From the NCBI GenBank assembly GCA_001940925.1, contig MSGZ01000044.1, forward strand, positions 1 to 49,167: a stretch of 49,167 nucleotides of DNA, in the 5' to 3' direction. This document shows positions 15,082 to 23,261 of this stretch, piece by piece. This stretch comes from Ruminococcus sp. Phil11. Lineage in GTDB: Bacteria; Bacillota; Clostridia; Oscillospirales; Ruminococcaceae. Both the position numbers and the translations under genes were made by a program. Below the pieces are notes generated by a model. That model was not told the origin of the DNA. It ran no database searches and worked only from the letters and a program-made list of their open reading frames with translations. Within the stretch, counting starts at the first letter, position 1. Every line of letters starts with the position of its first letter.

Positions 15082-18009
15082 TTATGCGTTTGCAGCCTGA
15101 TTGTAGAGATAAACAGCCTTTCCGAGGTTCGTGACGTTCGGATCGGAGTTGTTGCGCTGTGCGTAGAAGTAGGACATGCTGGACACCTTAATTGTGAAGG
15201 TCTTGCCGCCGCCGCTGACCGTGAAGGTGTACTGATCGCTCAGCTGCTTTGCAGTCAGGCCGGTGATCGAATAAACGTACTGGTTTTCGGTATCGGCAGA
15301 CAGTACAGGTGTGATCGTTGTGGTTCTGCCCTTCGGGTCGGTGCACTTGATCGTGAATTCGTCGATGGTGTGACCTGCCAGAACGTTGAATTTAACATTG
15401 AAAACGCTTGCGGACTTGCACTCGAAGCTTGCGCCCACGCCCTTGAAGCCTGCCGGAGTGGAGCCGGACTTGACCGGTGCGAACTGTTCAAAGTCGTAAG
15501 CGGTGACATCGGAGATGTTCTCCAGAGCAGCCGTCTCATCAGCCGAAGTGATCAGGCTGGTGTTGTAATTGAGGCGCTTCATGACCATGATGCCGTAATC
15601 CTTCGTTGCCTGTGCAAGGGCTCTGTTCTTCGGAGTGATCGAAGGATTGCTGACTGCGCTGTTCAGGTATTCCATGATCGTGTAGGTGAATGTTTTGTCA
15701 GGGAGATATGAGCACTTCTTGCCGAGGACAAGTGCCCAGTCTTCCGACAGGCCGGATGCGGAATAGCCGTTCAGGGTGACCGGATCGTACATTTCCTTTG
15801 CGTTCAGCGGAACCGAGAATGCATAGACACCGTCGTTGTTCGTTGCAGGGATTTCGGATGTGACGTTTGCATAGCTGTTGCCGTGCTTGACTTTGAAGGT
15901 TGCCTTTGCGTCGTTCGTGATGAACGAAGCGGTCGGCTCAAGGTTGAACTTCAGGCGGAGCACGTCGGACAGGTTCAGGTTTGCACCCTTGACCTTCAGG
16001 ACAGGCGGTGCCTGGAACTCGTAGGTGTAGAAGCGGCCTGCGTCGCTGGCACCGGAGGAGAAGTAAACATAGTAGGTCTTTTCCGGCTCAAGATTCTCAA
16101 GCGTCCATGTGCTTCTGTAATTGAGTGCGGTCGAGGTGCCCTTTTCGCGGTATGCATAATACACGCTTGCAGCACCTGCACTCCAGTATTTGCTCTGGTC
16201 GAACAGGTTGCCCTTGTTCACTTCGCCGGTAACCGGCTCAAGGTCAAGCGTCACTCTGGGCTTGGTGTTGACAGCAGTGGTATCATCCACATACGGATGC
16301 GGTGCGCGGAGGTAGTACAGCGTGTGCGTAGCGGCACCGTAGAGATCCTTCGGCGCGATGCTGATGTTGTTGCCGCTGTAGCTTTCTCTGTACGGGAAAA
16401 TAGTTTCGTTGTTGGAATCCTTGTAGTAATAGTCGGAGAAATCAGCGTAGCAGCGGACGGTGACAATCGGCTTTGCTTTTGCAGAAGTCAGAGAGATGCC
16501 GACAATATTGGTATATGCAACGGAAGTAGTTGCAACGCTTGCCAGATCCGGCTCACCGAGAGCTTTGAGCTTGCTGGTGTTGCTCAGTTTCATGTTTTCA
16601 AGGTTGAAGTTGTATTCGTTCTTCGGCTGGATCTTGACCTCATAGTAATAGGTCGTGCCCTGACCGAACGGCTTGCCGTCAGCCAGAACTTCGTTGGTTT
16701 TTGCGTCCTTGCAGGTCACGCTGACGATGTCGATCATATTTTCGTAACCGGTGTTCACTTTGATCGTATCGTTGTCATTGATCTTGCCGGGCAGCGGATA
16801 CGGGATATCCTTGAGGAATGTGCAGACACGGTTGAGTCCCGTGGAATCGCCGTCCCAGTAAGAAACCTGGGGCGAACCGGAAGAAGAAGAAGAAGAAGAA
16901 AAATACGTGAAGGTTGAAGTGATACCGCTGGATGTACCGGATGCATTCTTTCCGATCGTCTTCTTTCCGTTAATGTTCTTATACGTGGAATGGTAACCGT
17001 AATCCAGTGCGCTGTTGGGGTATGCAGAGAAAATGATCTTTTTTGCGCCCGCAAATGCAACACCCCAGTTGGTTTCGTTGCCGCTTGAATCAATGCAGGT
17101 CATGTAGGTTTTTGCCAGACCGGTGCTGGTATTGATCGCAGGTGTTGTAGAAAGGGAGATGATCTCAACCGAATGGTCGGATTTCGAATTGGCGGTACCG
17201 ACATTCCCGAATGCCTCATTTCGGATCTTCACTGCGGTCTGCGGCAGATAAACGCGGGTCAAAGCGGTGCAGTCGTAGAAGGTTCTGTACGGAATTTCAG
17301 TCAGCTGCGTATAATCCAGATCAAGGGATGTCAGAGCTGTGCAGTTCTGGAAAACGCCGGTTCCCATTTTGTTAAGCTTGTTTGACTGGATGACAACGGA
17401 AGTCAGCTTCGGGCAGCTTGCAAACGAAGAATTTCCGATCTGTTTCAGACTACTTGCAGAATAGCTTGCACCGTTGAGACGGGAAACGCTCGTCAGAGAA
17501 CTGCAGGACTGGAATGCACCGGAGCCGATGAGTTCCACTGTTTTCGGAATGGCGACCGATGTCAGGCCGGTGTGCCAGAAACCGCAGTAGCGGATTTCTT
17601 TCAGACCTTCATTCAGGGACACCGTTTTCAGATTGGTGCAGGCATTGAATGCCTCATCCTCAACGATCGTGTAGCAGGAAGGAAACGACACGGATGTGAT
17701 ATTCTTGTTTCCGTTGAATGCATCTTCACCGACGATGTACGTGTAGCCGTTTGCAGGCTTGTACTTTCCGGTGTGAACCGGCAGGGTGATCGCACCGCCG
17801 GTGCCGTGATAGCTGAGGACCGTGACTGTCTTGTCAGTTTCGTTCTCGACGACGGAGAAATCGCCGATATCAAAGGATGCGCTTGCCGTGATGACTGCAT
17901 CCGGTGAAAAGATCACATTCGGAGCAGCCGCCGCAATGCCGCCCAGCGCGCACAGACTGAGCAGAATACCTGCGGCGTGAACCTTGCGGTTCCGCTTCGT
18001 ATTTGCCAT
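15082..18009 (-). CDS. Secreted BspA-type leucine-rich repeat protein
   Basis: A 975-residue surface or secreted protein. A signal peptide (about 1-41) precedes BspA/LRR_5 repeats spanning about 45-330, of the form AFNGNKNITSVSFPS, AFNACTNLKTVSL and AFQSCSSLTSV. Such repeats mediate binding to host or matrix proteins in other bacteria. After a run of seven serines (near 370) come beta-rich segments. Two related C-terminal modules (about 680-790 and 860-960) are separated by a helical stretch near ALAQATKDYGIMVMKRL. No sorting motif or dockerin is visible, so cell attachment is unexplained. The start is the ATG at 18009, placed by AAAGGAGG. It is the first gene of a three-gene cluster. Confidence 0.88.
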   Translation of the reverse strand: MANTKRNRKVHAAGILLSLCALGGIAAAAPNVIFSPDAVITASASFDIGDFSVVENETDKTVTVLSYHGTGGAITLPVHTGKYKPANGYTYIVGEDAFNGNKNITSVSFPSCYTIVEDEAFNACTNLKTVSLNEGLKEIRYCGFWHTGLTSVAIPKTVELIGSGAFQSCSSLTSVSRLNGASYSASSLKQIGNSSFASCPKLTSVVIQSNKLNKMGTGVFQNCTALTSLDLDYTQLTEIPYRTFYDCTALTRVYLPQTAVKIRNEAFGNVGTANSKSDHSVEIISLSTTPAINTSTGLAKTYMTCIDSSGNETNWGVAFAGAKKIIFSAYPNSALDYGYHSTYKNINGKKTIGKNASGTSSGITSTFTYFSSSSSSSGSPQVSYWDGDSTGLNRVCTFLKDIPYPLPGKINDNDTIKVNTGYENMIDIVSVTCKDAKTNEVLADGKPFGQGTTYYYEVKIQPKNEYNFNLENMKLSNTSKLKALGEPDLASVATTSVAYTNIVGISLTSAKAKPIVTVRCYADFSDYYYKDSNNETIFPYRESYSGNNISIAPKDLYGAATHTLYYLRAPHPYVDDTTAVNTKPRVTLDLEPVTGEVNKGNLFDQSKYWSAGAASVYYAYREKGTSTALNYRSTWTLENLEPEKTYYVYFSSGASDAGRFYTYEFQAPPVLKVKGANLNLSDVLRLKFNLEPTASFITNDAKATFKVKHGNSYANVTSEIPATNNDGVYAFSVPLNAKEMYDPVTLNGYSASGLSEDWALVLGKKCSYLPDKTFTYTIMEYLNSAVSNPSITPKNRALAQATKDYGIMVMKRLNYNTSLITSADETAALENISDVTAYDFEQFAPVKSGSTPAGFKGVGASFECKSASVFNVKFNVLAGHTIDEFTIKCTDPKGRTTTITPVLSADTENQYVYSITGLTAKQLSDQYTFTVSGGGKTFTIKVSSMSYFYAQRNNSDPNVTNLGKAVYLYNQAANA

Positions 18010-18304
18010 AGTGAAACCTCCTTTGTTTGACATGGCTCTTTTTGTTTATGCACAGACGCGGCTGCCTGAACCGGCGCGCGCCGTGATGCCGTGAGGGGGT
18101 GTATCCGGAAAAAGCGGTCCGCGGTGACGTTTCGGAATGCATGAAGCGTTTGTGCGGTGATTGCGGAGCATCTATGGCCTGACCGGATCAGGACGCTTTT
18201 TCCTCATATGAGACAACAAAAACGGGCACGGAAAATTCAGCCTGTGAACTGCTCAAAACCTCCCGCTCCCGATTCTTTACGCATTGTATCATATATATAA
18301 GATT
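18010..18304 (-). promoter_or_regulatory. Long untranslated leader of the LRR gene
   Basis: From the promoter at 18305-18333 to the LRR start there are nearly 300 nt with no supported gene. Several G/C-rich inverted segments occur (for example around 18060-18130), but I could not match them to a known riboswitch class. The leader may control expression through RNA structure; this is inference from its length. Confidence 0.4.
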
Positions 18305-18333
18305 ATACTATCACATTTTCCTGTAATTGTCAA
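18305..18333 (-). promoter_or_regulatory. Promoter of LRR gene cluster
   Basis: On the minus strand, TTGACA (18328-18333) and TAGTAT (18305-18310) are 17 bp apart. TATAAT three bases further downstream is an alternative -10 with wider spacing. Confidence 0.75.
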
Positions 18334-18542
18334 GAGCAAAGGCGTACAAATTGCGCCGATAATGTGCATTACGGCAAGTAGAAATTTGGTGATAGTCTAC
18401 ATATCATTATTGCGGTTATGCTTTATGCTTGTGAATCCGTATAAAAATATTGCGGTTTTGGCAGAAAGGATATTCCGCACAGGAAAAGCTGCATTGCGGC
18501 ATCCGCGACGGAAGAACCGCAAAAAAAATTACGGCAGACCCC

Positions 18543-18571
18543 TTGACAAGCGGACAAAAATATGCTATAAT
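18543..18571 (+). promoter_or_regulatory. Consensus promoter of padR-DUF2812
   Basis: TTGACA (18543-18548) and TATAAT (18566-18571) are exactly 17 bp apart. Such a perfect promoter usually needs repression, in keeping with the repeats that follow. Confidence 0.88.
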
Positions 18572-18583
18572 AGCATCGTAATC

Positions 18584-18658
18584 CGATATATCGTCAAGCG
18601 ATACAACGGCAGGCAATATACCGGCTTACAATATAACGGGACACAATATATCGGCATC
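18584..18658 (+). repeat. Five 15-bp direct repeats, probable operator array
   Basis: Five contiguous 15-bp units begin at 18584, 18599, 18614, 18629 and 18644. Each opens with C[GA]ATA[TC]A followed by one variable base and CG, then five to six variable bases. The first unit starts 13 bp after the -10 hexamer, so the array covers the transcription start and 5' leader and ends just before the padR ribosome site. Binding by PadR is inference. Confidence 0.8.
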
Positions 18659-18677
18659 AGGAAAGGAGTGCGGCATC

Positions 18678-19004
18678 ATGAACATCGGAAACAGCGCCCT
18701 GACAGAGGCGGTCTATTACATTCTGCTCTCGCTGCTGGAACCGCGGCACGGCTACGGCATCATGCAGTTTACGGAGCAGCTCTCCGGCGGCAGGGTGCGG
18801 CTTGCGGCGGGCACGCTGTACGGCGCGATCAATACCATGCTGGAAAAGGGCTGGATCGAGGCCTGCGGCACGGAGCCGAACACCCGCAAAAAGGAATACG
18901 TCATCACGCAGACCGGCACCGCGGTCCTGCTTGGCGAGATCGCAAGGCTTGAGGAGCTTGCCCGGAACGGCAGACAGCTCATCGAGCAGGTCATCCGGTA
19001 TTGA
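18678..19004 (+). CDS. PadR family transcriptional regulator
   Basis: A 108-residue winged-helix regulator of the PadR family. The fold is recognisable from LTEAVYYILLSLLEPRHGYGIMQ (helix 1 region), GGRVRLAAGTLYGAINTMLEKGWIE (recognition helix and following strand) and RKKEYVITQTG (wing). A short C-terminal helix should serve for dimer formation. GAAAGGAG lies at good spacing from the ATG. The DUF2812 gene follows after 16 bp, a common pairing in Firmicutes. The repressor probably controls its own promoter, and the 15-bp repeat array is the obvious target. The signal it senses is unknown. Confidence 0.93.
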   Translation: MNIGNSALTEAVYYILLSLLEPRHGYGIMQFTEQLSGGRVRLAAGTLYGAINTMLEKGWIEACGTEPNTRKKEYVITQTGTAVLLGEIARLEELARNGRQLIEQVIRY

Positions 19005-19020
19005 CAGAAAGGAGCACATC

Positions 19021-19563
19021 ATGAAGCAGAAATTTCACAAGTGGTTCTGGGTATGGGAATTTGAGAAGGAGATCCGCTGGATCAACGATATGGCGGCAAA
19101 GGGCTTCGGGCTCTGCCATGTCGGGCTCTGTACATACTGGTTCGACGACATCAAGCCGGGAGAGTATACCTATCATCTGGAGCTGGCAGAGAATCAGCCG
19201 TTGTCCGAAAAAGGGCAGGAGTATCTTGACTTTCTGAACGAATGCGGCGTGGAGTATGTCGGCAACGTTCTCCGCTGGATCTATCTGCGCAAAAAGGCCG
19301 CTGACGGTCCGTTTGAGCTCCACGCCGACCTGGACAGCAAGCTGGCGCATCTGCGCAGGATTGTCCTGCTGCTCCTACCTGTCATGTTCCTGAACATCTG
19401 GGCGTCTTATCTCAATATTCATCACGCACTGAACCACAGCAGTGACGGCAATCTGTTTGTCGGTATGATGAACCTTTGGTGCAGTGCGATGGTGGGCTAT
19501 GCGGTTGTACGCATCGGCATACAGATCCGCCGACTGAAAAAGGAGCGTCAGCTGCATGAATAA
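19021..19563 (+). CDS. DUF2812 domain-containing membrane protein
   Basis: A 180-residue protein of the DUF2812 family. The N-terminal domain (about 1-110) has the typical FHKWFWVWEFEKEIRWINDMAAKG opening and a YTYHLELAENQPLSEKG stretch. Two membrane segments follow (about 117-136 and 150-167). DUF2812 genes usually accompany PadR regulators, and their role is unknown; a part in envelope stress or resistance is often supposed. AGAAAGGAG precedes the ATG at 19021. A terminator follows at 19589, so padR and this gene form a two-gene operon. Confidence 0.9.
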   Translation: MKQKFHKWFWVWEFEKEIRWINDMAAKGFGLCHVGLCTYWFDDIKPGEYTYHLELAENQPLSEKGQEYLDFLNECGVEYVGNVLRWIYLRKKAADGPFELHADLDSKLAHLRRIVLLLLPVMFLNIWASYLNIHHALNHSSDGNLFVGMMNLWCSAMVGYAVVRIGIQIRRLKKERQLHE

Positions 19564-19588
19564 CGGTTCGATCCTATTATAATAGTAT

Positions 19589-19620
19589 AAGGGTGCCGAT
19601 GCAGTGACCGGCACCCTTTG
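19589..19620 (+). terminator. Terminator of padR operon
   Basis: AAGGGTGCCG (19589-19598) pairs with CGGCACCCTT (19609-19618). It is similar to the terminators at 71 and 42871. Confidence 0.85.
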
Positions 19621-19653
19621 CATTTGTCTCCGGCAGGCGGCATCTGACCGCAA

Positions 19654-19688
19654 AAAAAGCCTCTGAACACAGCGTTCAGAGGCTTTTT
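19654..19688 (-). terminator. Terminator of DUF4190 protein gene
   Basis: A 14-bp stem formed by AAAAAGCCTCTGAAC and its complement GTTCAGAGGCTTTTT (to 19688) gives T-runs on both strands, 12 bp from the end of the DUF4190 gene. Confidence 0.9.
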
Positions 19689-19700
19689 GTGATGCGGTTT

Positions 19701-20303
19701 TCAGACGACCGGTTCCGCAGCGGCGTCATCCACAGCAGGTGATGCTGCCGGCTGACTGTCCGGAACGGAGAAGTCATACTTCGGGAGCTGACCGTTCTTG
19801 TAGTTCTGATCGAGGATGTCCATGATCTGCTCGACCGTGATGCCGCGCTTGTCAAGGATCTGCTTCAGCGGCTCTTCCTTGTACTTCTGGATGTAAGGCG
19901 GCAGCGTACCGTCTGCTTCGTAGGCCGGGAATACCTCGTCCTGATCGTTCACGAGCTGCATGTAGTCCGTCGTGATCTGCTCGGAATAGGGGAGAACGTC
20001 GCGGACGGAGAACAGCATCATGCCGATGATTAAGATGCTCAGCAATGCAAATACGATGCCGGTGATTGCCATGCCCTTGCCGCCGCGGTGCTTCGCCAGC
20101 GAAATGAAGCCGAAGATGAGTGCCAGCGGTGCGGTGATGACATTCAGGCAGCAGCAGAAGCCGATGATGCTTAAAATACCGAAGATGAGTGCCGCGACCG
20201 CGAGGCCCTTCTTATCGGAGGGGAGCGGTGCGCTGTTGCCGTACTGCGGGCTTGCAGTACCGTAGTCGCCCGAACGGACGGGCCCGTTGTTCTGATAATC
20301 CAT
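19701..20303 (-). CDS. DUF4190 domain-containing membrane protein
   Basis: A 200-residue protein. A hydrophilic N-terminal tail rich in Asn, Gly and Ser (about 1-38) is followed by two hydrophobic hairpins: GLAVAALIFGILSIIGFCC at about 38-58 with its continuation to 76, and GMAITGIVFALLSILIIGMM at about 84-105. That is the DUF4190 pattern. An acidic soluble C-terminal region of about 90 residues ends in an Ala/Pro-rich tail. The start is the ATG at 20303 behind GGGAGG, not the in-frame ATG ten codons earlier. It lies directly downstream of metA. The function is unknown; the C-terminal domain probably faces outwards. Confidence 0.8.
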   Translation of the reverse strand: MDYQNNGPVRSGDYGTASPQYGNSAPLPSDKKGLAVAALIFGILSIIGFCCCLNVITAPLALIFGFISLAKHRGGKGMAITGIVFALLSILIIGMMLFSVRDVLPYSEQITTDYMQLVNDQDEVFPAYEADGTLPPYIQKYKEEPLKQILDKRGITVEQIMDILDQNYKNGQLPKYDFSVPDSQPAASPAVDDAAAEPVV

Positions 20304-20341
20304 ATTGTACCTCCCTGCGGTTGGATTCCGCAACTGTTGTA

Positions 20342-21289
20342 TTACACATCCGTTTCCTCATCCCAGTCCCGTTTCGGGAGCTCGGTCAGATCATAGGGTG
20401 TGCGCTGATACACGCAGTAGTTCAGCCAGTTAGAAAACATCAGGTTCGCGTGACACCGCCACGAGAACCGCGGCGGCTCCGCCGGATCATTGTGCGGGAA
20501 ATAGCGGAACGGCATCTCGATCTCCAGTCCCTTCTGCACATCACGGAAGTATTCCGCAGCAAGGGTGTTGCGGTCGTATTCCGAGTGACCCGTAATGAAA
20601 TACTGTCTGCCGTTTTTATTGGCGATGATATGCACGCCGGCAAGCTCCGAGCTGGTCAGGATCAGCAGCTCCCTGTGCTTTTCGATATCTTCTCTGCGCA
20701 CCTCGGTATGCCGGGAATGCGGCACATCGAACACATCGTCAAAGCCGCGCAGCAGCAGAGATTTTTTGACCTCTGCACGGTGCGGGAAGATGCCGAACAT
20801 TTTTTTCGGCAGCTGATATTTCGGAACTCCGAAATGATAGTACAGTGCGGCCTGTGCGCCCCAGCAGATATGCAGGGTGTTGAACACATGGGTCTTTGAC
20901 CACTCCATGAGCTCGCAGATCTCCTGCCAGTAATCGACCTGCTCAAAGGGGAGCTGCTCGACCGGTGCACCGGTGATGATCATGCCGTCAAAGAACTGAT
21001 CGCGGATCTCTGTCAGCGTCGTATAGAATGCATCCAGATGACTTTGCGCGGTATTCTTGGAAACATGCGACTCCATGCGCAGCAGGGAAATATCCACCTG
21101 AATCGGCGTATTGCTGAGCAGGCGAAGGAGCTGCAGCTCCGTTTCCAGCTTTTTCGGCATGATGTTGAGGATCAGGATGCGCAGAGCCCGGATATCCTGA
21201 TGCGCTGCGCGGTCGCTGTCCATCACAAAGATATGTTCGTTCAGGAGCGCCTGATAGGCAGGCAGCTCCGGGGATATACAAATCGGCAA
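20342..21289 (-). CDS. metA: Homoserine O-acetyltransferase (MetA type)
   Basis: A 315-residue enzyme that acylates homoserine, the committed step of methionine synthesis. The glutamine-amidotransferase-like fold has its catalytic Cys in [16 protein letters not shown], with the paired His and Glu near ITGHSEYD. The stretch [10 protein letters not shown] has Glu where succinyl-specific enzymes carry Gly, and this residue is reported to select acetyl-CoA. I place the start at a TTG codon (21289): AAAGGAG lies 8 nt before it, and the N-terminus [11 protein letters not shown] then aligns with the family's MPIKIP start. The upstream ATG (21310) would overlap the ribosome site. Downstream lies the DUF4190 gene. 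Confidence 0.92.
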   Translation of the reverse strand: MPICISPELPAYQALLNEHIFVMDSDRAAHQDIRALRILILNIMPKKLETELQLLRLLSNTPIQVDISLLRMESHVSKNTAQSHLDAFYTTLTEIRDQFFDGMIITGAPVEQLPFEQVDYWQEICELMEWSKTHVFNTLHICWGAQAALYYHFGVPKYQLPKKMFGIFPHRAEVKKSLLLRGFDDVFDVPHSRHTEVRREDIEKHRELLILTSSELAGVHIIANKNGRQYFITGHSEYDRNTLAAEYFRDVQKGLEIEMPFRYFPHNDPAEPPRFSWRCHANLMFSNWLNYCVYQRTPYDLTELPKRDWDEETDV

Positions 21290-21327
21290 TGGGTATGCTC
21301 CTTTCCGCATCCCGAAACAAAACGGGA

Positions 21328-21355
21328 GGGAGAACGCCGTTGTCAGCGGTCTCCC
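21328..21355 (-). terminator. Possible weak terminator before metA
   Basis: Read on the minus strand, GGGAGA-CGC pairs with GCG-TCTCCC, followed after five bases by GTTTTGTTT. It separates the carboxyltransferase genes from metA and may only partly stop transcription. Confidence 0.45.
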
Positions 21356-21377
21356 GGAGCATTTCTGTCACGGGAAA

Positions 21378-22778
21378 TTATACCGGATGAATCTGCTTTG
21401 CAGCATCTCCGTGCACGCCGTCCAGACCAAACTGCTGATCGCGGCGTTTTTCAAAGAACTTGACGGCGACCTGACCGAACTGTGCATAGGAGAGCACATC
21501 CTCCTCCTGCGTGACCCACTCTGCACATTCTTCTCTGAGCTTATCGAGCTCCGGTTCGAGCAGGTCTGCCGGACGGCAGGTGATCGGCTTTTCATCCTTG
21601 AGAATCTTCTTCTGGAACTCCGGATCAATCGGGAGCGGCGTTTTGCCGTATTCGCCCTTGACCATGGCACGGAACTCCTTGGTGACCATCTTGTAACGCT
21701 CACCGCCGATGACATTGAACACAGCTTGCGTACCGACGATCTGAGAGGTCGGCGTGACGAGCGGCGGGAAGCCTGCATCCTTACGGACGCGCGGGACTTC
21801 CTCCAGAACTGCTGTCAGTTGATCCTCCTTGCCGGCCTGCTTCAATTGGCTGAGCAGGTTGGAGAGCATACCGCCCGGCACCTGATAGATCAGGGTCTTG
21901 GCATCTGCCGCGAGCATCTTCGGGTCAAGCAGACCCTCCTTGATGTACTTTTCGCGCAGGTTCATGAAGTACGGACGCAGCTCGCTCAGCTTGACGAGGT
22001 CAAGGCCGGTGTCGTACTCAGTGCCCTGCAGTGCCGCGACCATAGATTCAGTCGGTGCATGGGAGGTGCCGAGTGCGAGCGGGCTCATTGCGGTATCAAT
22101 GATATCCGCGCCGGCTTCGATTGCCTTCATCAGGCACATGGAAGCCAGACCGGAGGTGTAGTGCGTATGCACGGAGATCGGCAGATCCGTTGCTTTTTTC
22201 AGTGCCTTGACGAGCGATTCCGCACGGTAGGGCGTCAGCAGCGCAGCCATATCCTTGATGCAGATGGAATCCGCGCCGGCTTCCTCGATCTGCTTTGCAT
22301 ACTTGACATAGTATTCATCGGTGAAGATCTCACCGGTCGTGAAGCTCATTGCGACCTGCGTATGTGCATGGCCTTCCTTCTTCGCCGCCTTGATCGCGGT
22401 CTCGAGGTTGCGGATATCGTTCAGCGCATCGAAGATACGGATGACGTCGATACCGTTTGCAATGGACTTCTGCACGAAATATTCCACAACATCGTCTGCA
22501 TAATGCCGGTAGCCGAGCATATTCTGTCCGCGGAACAGCATCTGCAGCGGGGTTTTCGGCATATTCTTTTTCAACAGACGGAGCCGCTCCCACGGGTCCT
22601 CATTGAGGAAGCGCAGGCAGGAATCGAAGGTCGCGCCGCCCCAGCATTCAATCGAGCGGAAGCCGATCTCATCGAGCTGCGGCAGGATCGGGAGCATGTC
22701 CGCCGTGGTCATGCGCGTTGCCAGCAGAGACTGGTGCGCATCACGCAGGACGGTTTCTGTAATTCCAATTTTTGCCAT
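21378..22778 (-). CDS. oadA: Oxaloacetate decarboxylase alpha / transcarboxylase 5S-type subunit
   Basis: A 466-residue carboxyltransferase of the pyruvate carboxylase C-terminal/OadA family. It moves CO2 between oxaloacetate and carrier-bound biotin. The TIM-barrel opens with ETVLRDAHQSLLATRM. The lysine to be carbamylated is in SICIKDMAALLTP, and metal ligands are in SVHTHYTSG. The C-terminal part (about 310-440) is the conserved PYC/OADA domain. It has no fused biotin domain; a separate carrier is encoded 18 bp upstream. No membrane pump (beta) subunit is in the window, so the set may be a soluble transcarboxylase or may use a pump encoded elsewhere. It is the last gene of the trio. Confidence 0.9.
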   Translation of the reverse strand: MAKIGITETVLRDAHQSLLATRMTTADMLPILPQLDEIGFRSIECWGGATFDSCLRFLNEDPWERLRLLKKNMPKTPLQMLFRGQNMLGYRHYADDVVEYFVQKSIANGIDVIRIFDALNDIRNLETAIKAAKKEGHAHTQVAMSFTTGEIFTDEYYVKYAKQIEEAGADSICIKDMAALLTPYRAESLVKALKKATDLPISVHTHYTSGLASMCLMKAIEAGADIIDTAMSPLALGTSHAPTESMVAALQGTEYDTGLDLVKLSELRPYFMNLREKYIKEGLLDPKMLAADAKTLIYQVPGGMLSNLLSQLKQAGKEDQLTAVLEEVPRVRKDAGFPPLVTPTSQIVGTQAVFNVIGGERYKMVTKEFRAMVKGEYGKTPLPIDPEFQKKILKDEKPITCRPADLLEPELDKLREECAEWVTQEEDVLSYAQFGQVAVKFFEKRRDQQFGLDGVHGDAAKQIHPV

Positions 22779-22796
22779 AACCGTTACACCCTCCGA

Positions 22797-23189
22797 TCAG
22801 CCGAGGACTGCGAGTGCATCGCCCGGATTGACGGAGCTGCCCTTCGTCGTATTGACGGCGAGAACGGTGCCGTCCTCCGGTGCCACGATATCGTTTTCCA
22901 TTTTCATTGCTTCGAGGACGAACAGCACCTGACCCTTGGTCACGCTGTCGCCGGCCTTGCACTTGACATCGAGAATGGTGCCCGGCATCGGTGCGGAGAC
23001 CGGGGTGCCGTCTGCTGCGGATGCAGCCGGAGCTGCTGCCGGAGCGGGTGCTGCGGCCGGTGCCGGAGCTGCTGCCGCCGCCGGAGCTGCCGCAGGTGCT
23101 GCGGCTGCCGGTGCGGAGCCTGCGCCGAGCTCCTCCACAACAACATCATACTGCTTATTATTGACGGTAACACGAAACTGCTTACCCAT
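22797..23189 (-). CDS. Biotin carboxyl carrier protein
   Basis: A 130-residue carrier with a short N-terminal strand region ([20 protein letters not shown]), a long Ala/Pro linker (about 22-58) and a biotinyl domain (about 60-130). The biotin-accepting lysine is in EAMKMEND. It carries carboxybiotin between the two carboxyltransferase subunits encoded on either side. The ribosome site is AGGAGG. The Ala/Pro linker is typical of the gamma/1.3S carriers of decarboxylases and transcarboxylase. A biotin-protein ligase must be encoded elsewhere. Confidence 0.93.
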   Translation of the reverse strand: MGKQFRVTVNNKQYDVVVEELGAGSAPAAAAPAAAPAAAAAPAPAAAPAPAAAPAASAADGTPVSAPMPGTILDVKCKAGDSVTKGQVLFVLEAMKMENDIVAPEDGTVLAVNTTKGSSVNPGDALAVLG

Positions 23190-23261
23190 GAGAGTATCCT
23201 CCTAAACTGATATGTATGCATCACATCGCCGCTTTTCACGCGGCGGGTGTGCTGAATGCAC

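Noticed and set aside
18284..18952. A 222-residue frame covering the 15-bp repeats (peptide QYTGLQYNGTQYIG)
   Set aside because: The pentapeptide pattern is only the translation of the 15-bp DNA repeat; the frame crosses the promoter and overlaps padR out of frame.
21290..21377. SAM riboswitch upstream of metA, or methionine riboswitches upstream of metF
   Set aside because: The spaces are short or filled by repeats and lack the conserved cores of the SAM classes.
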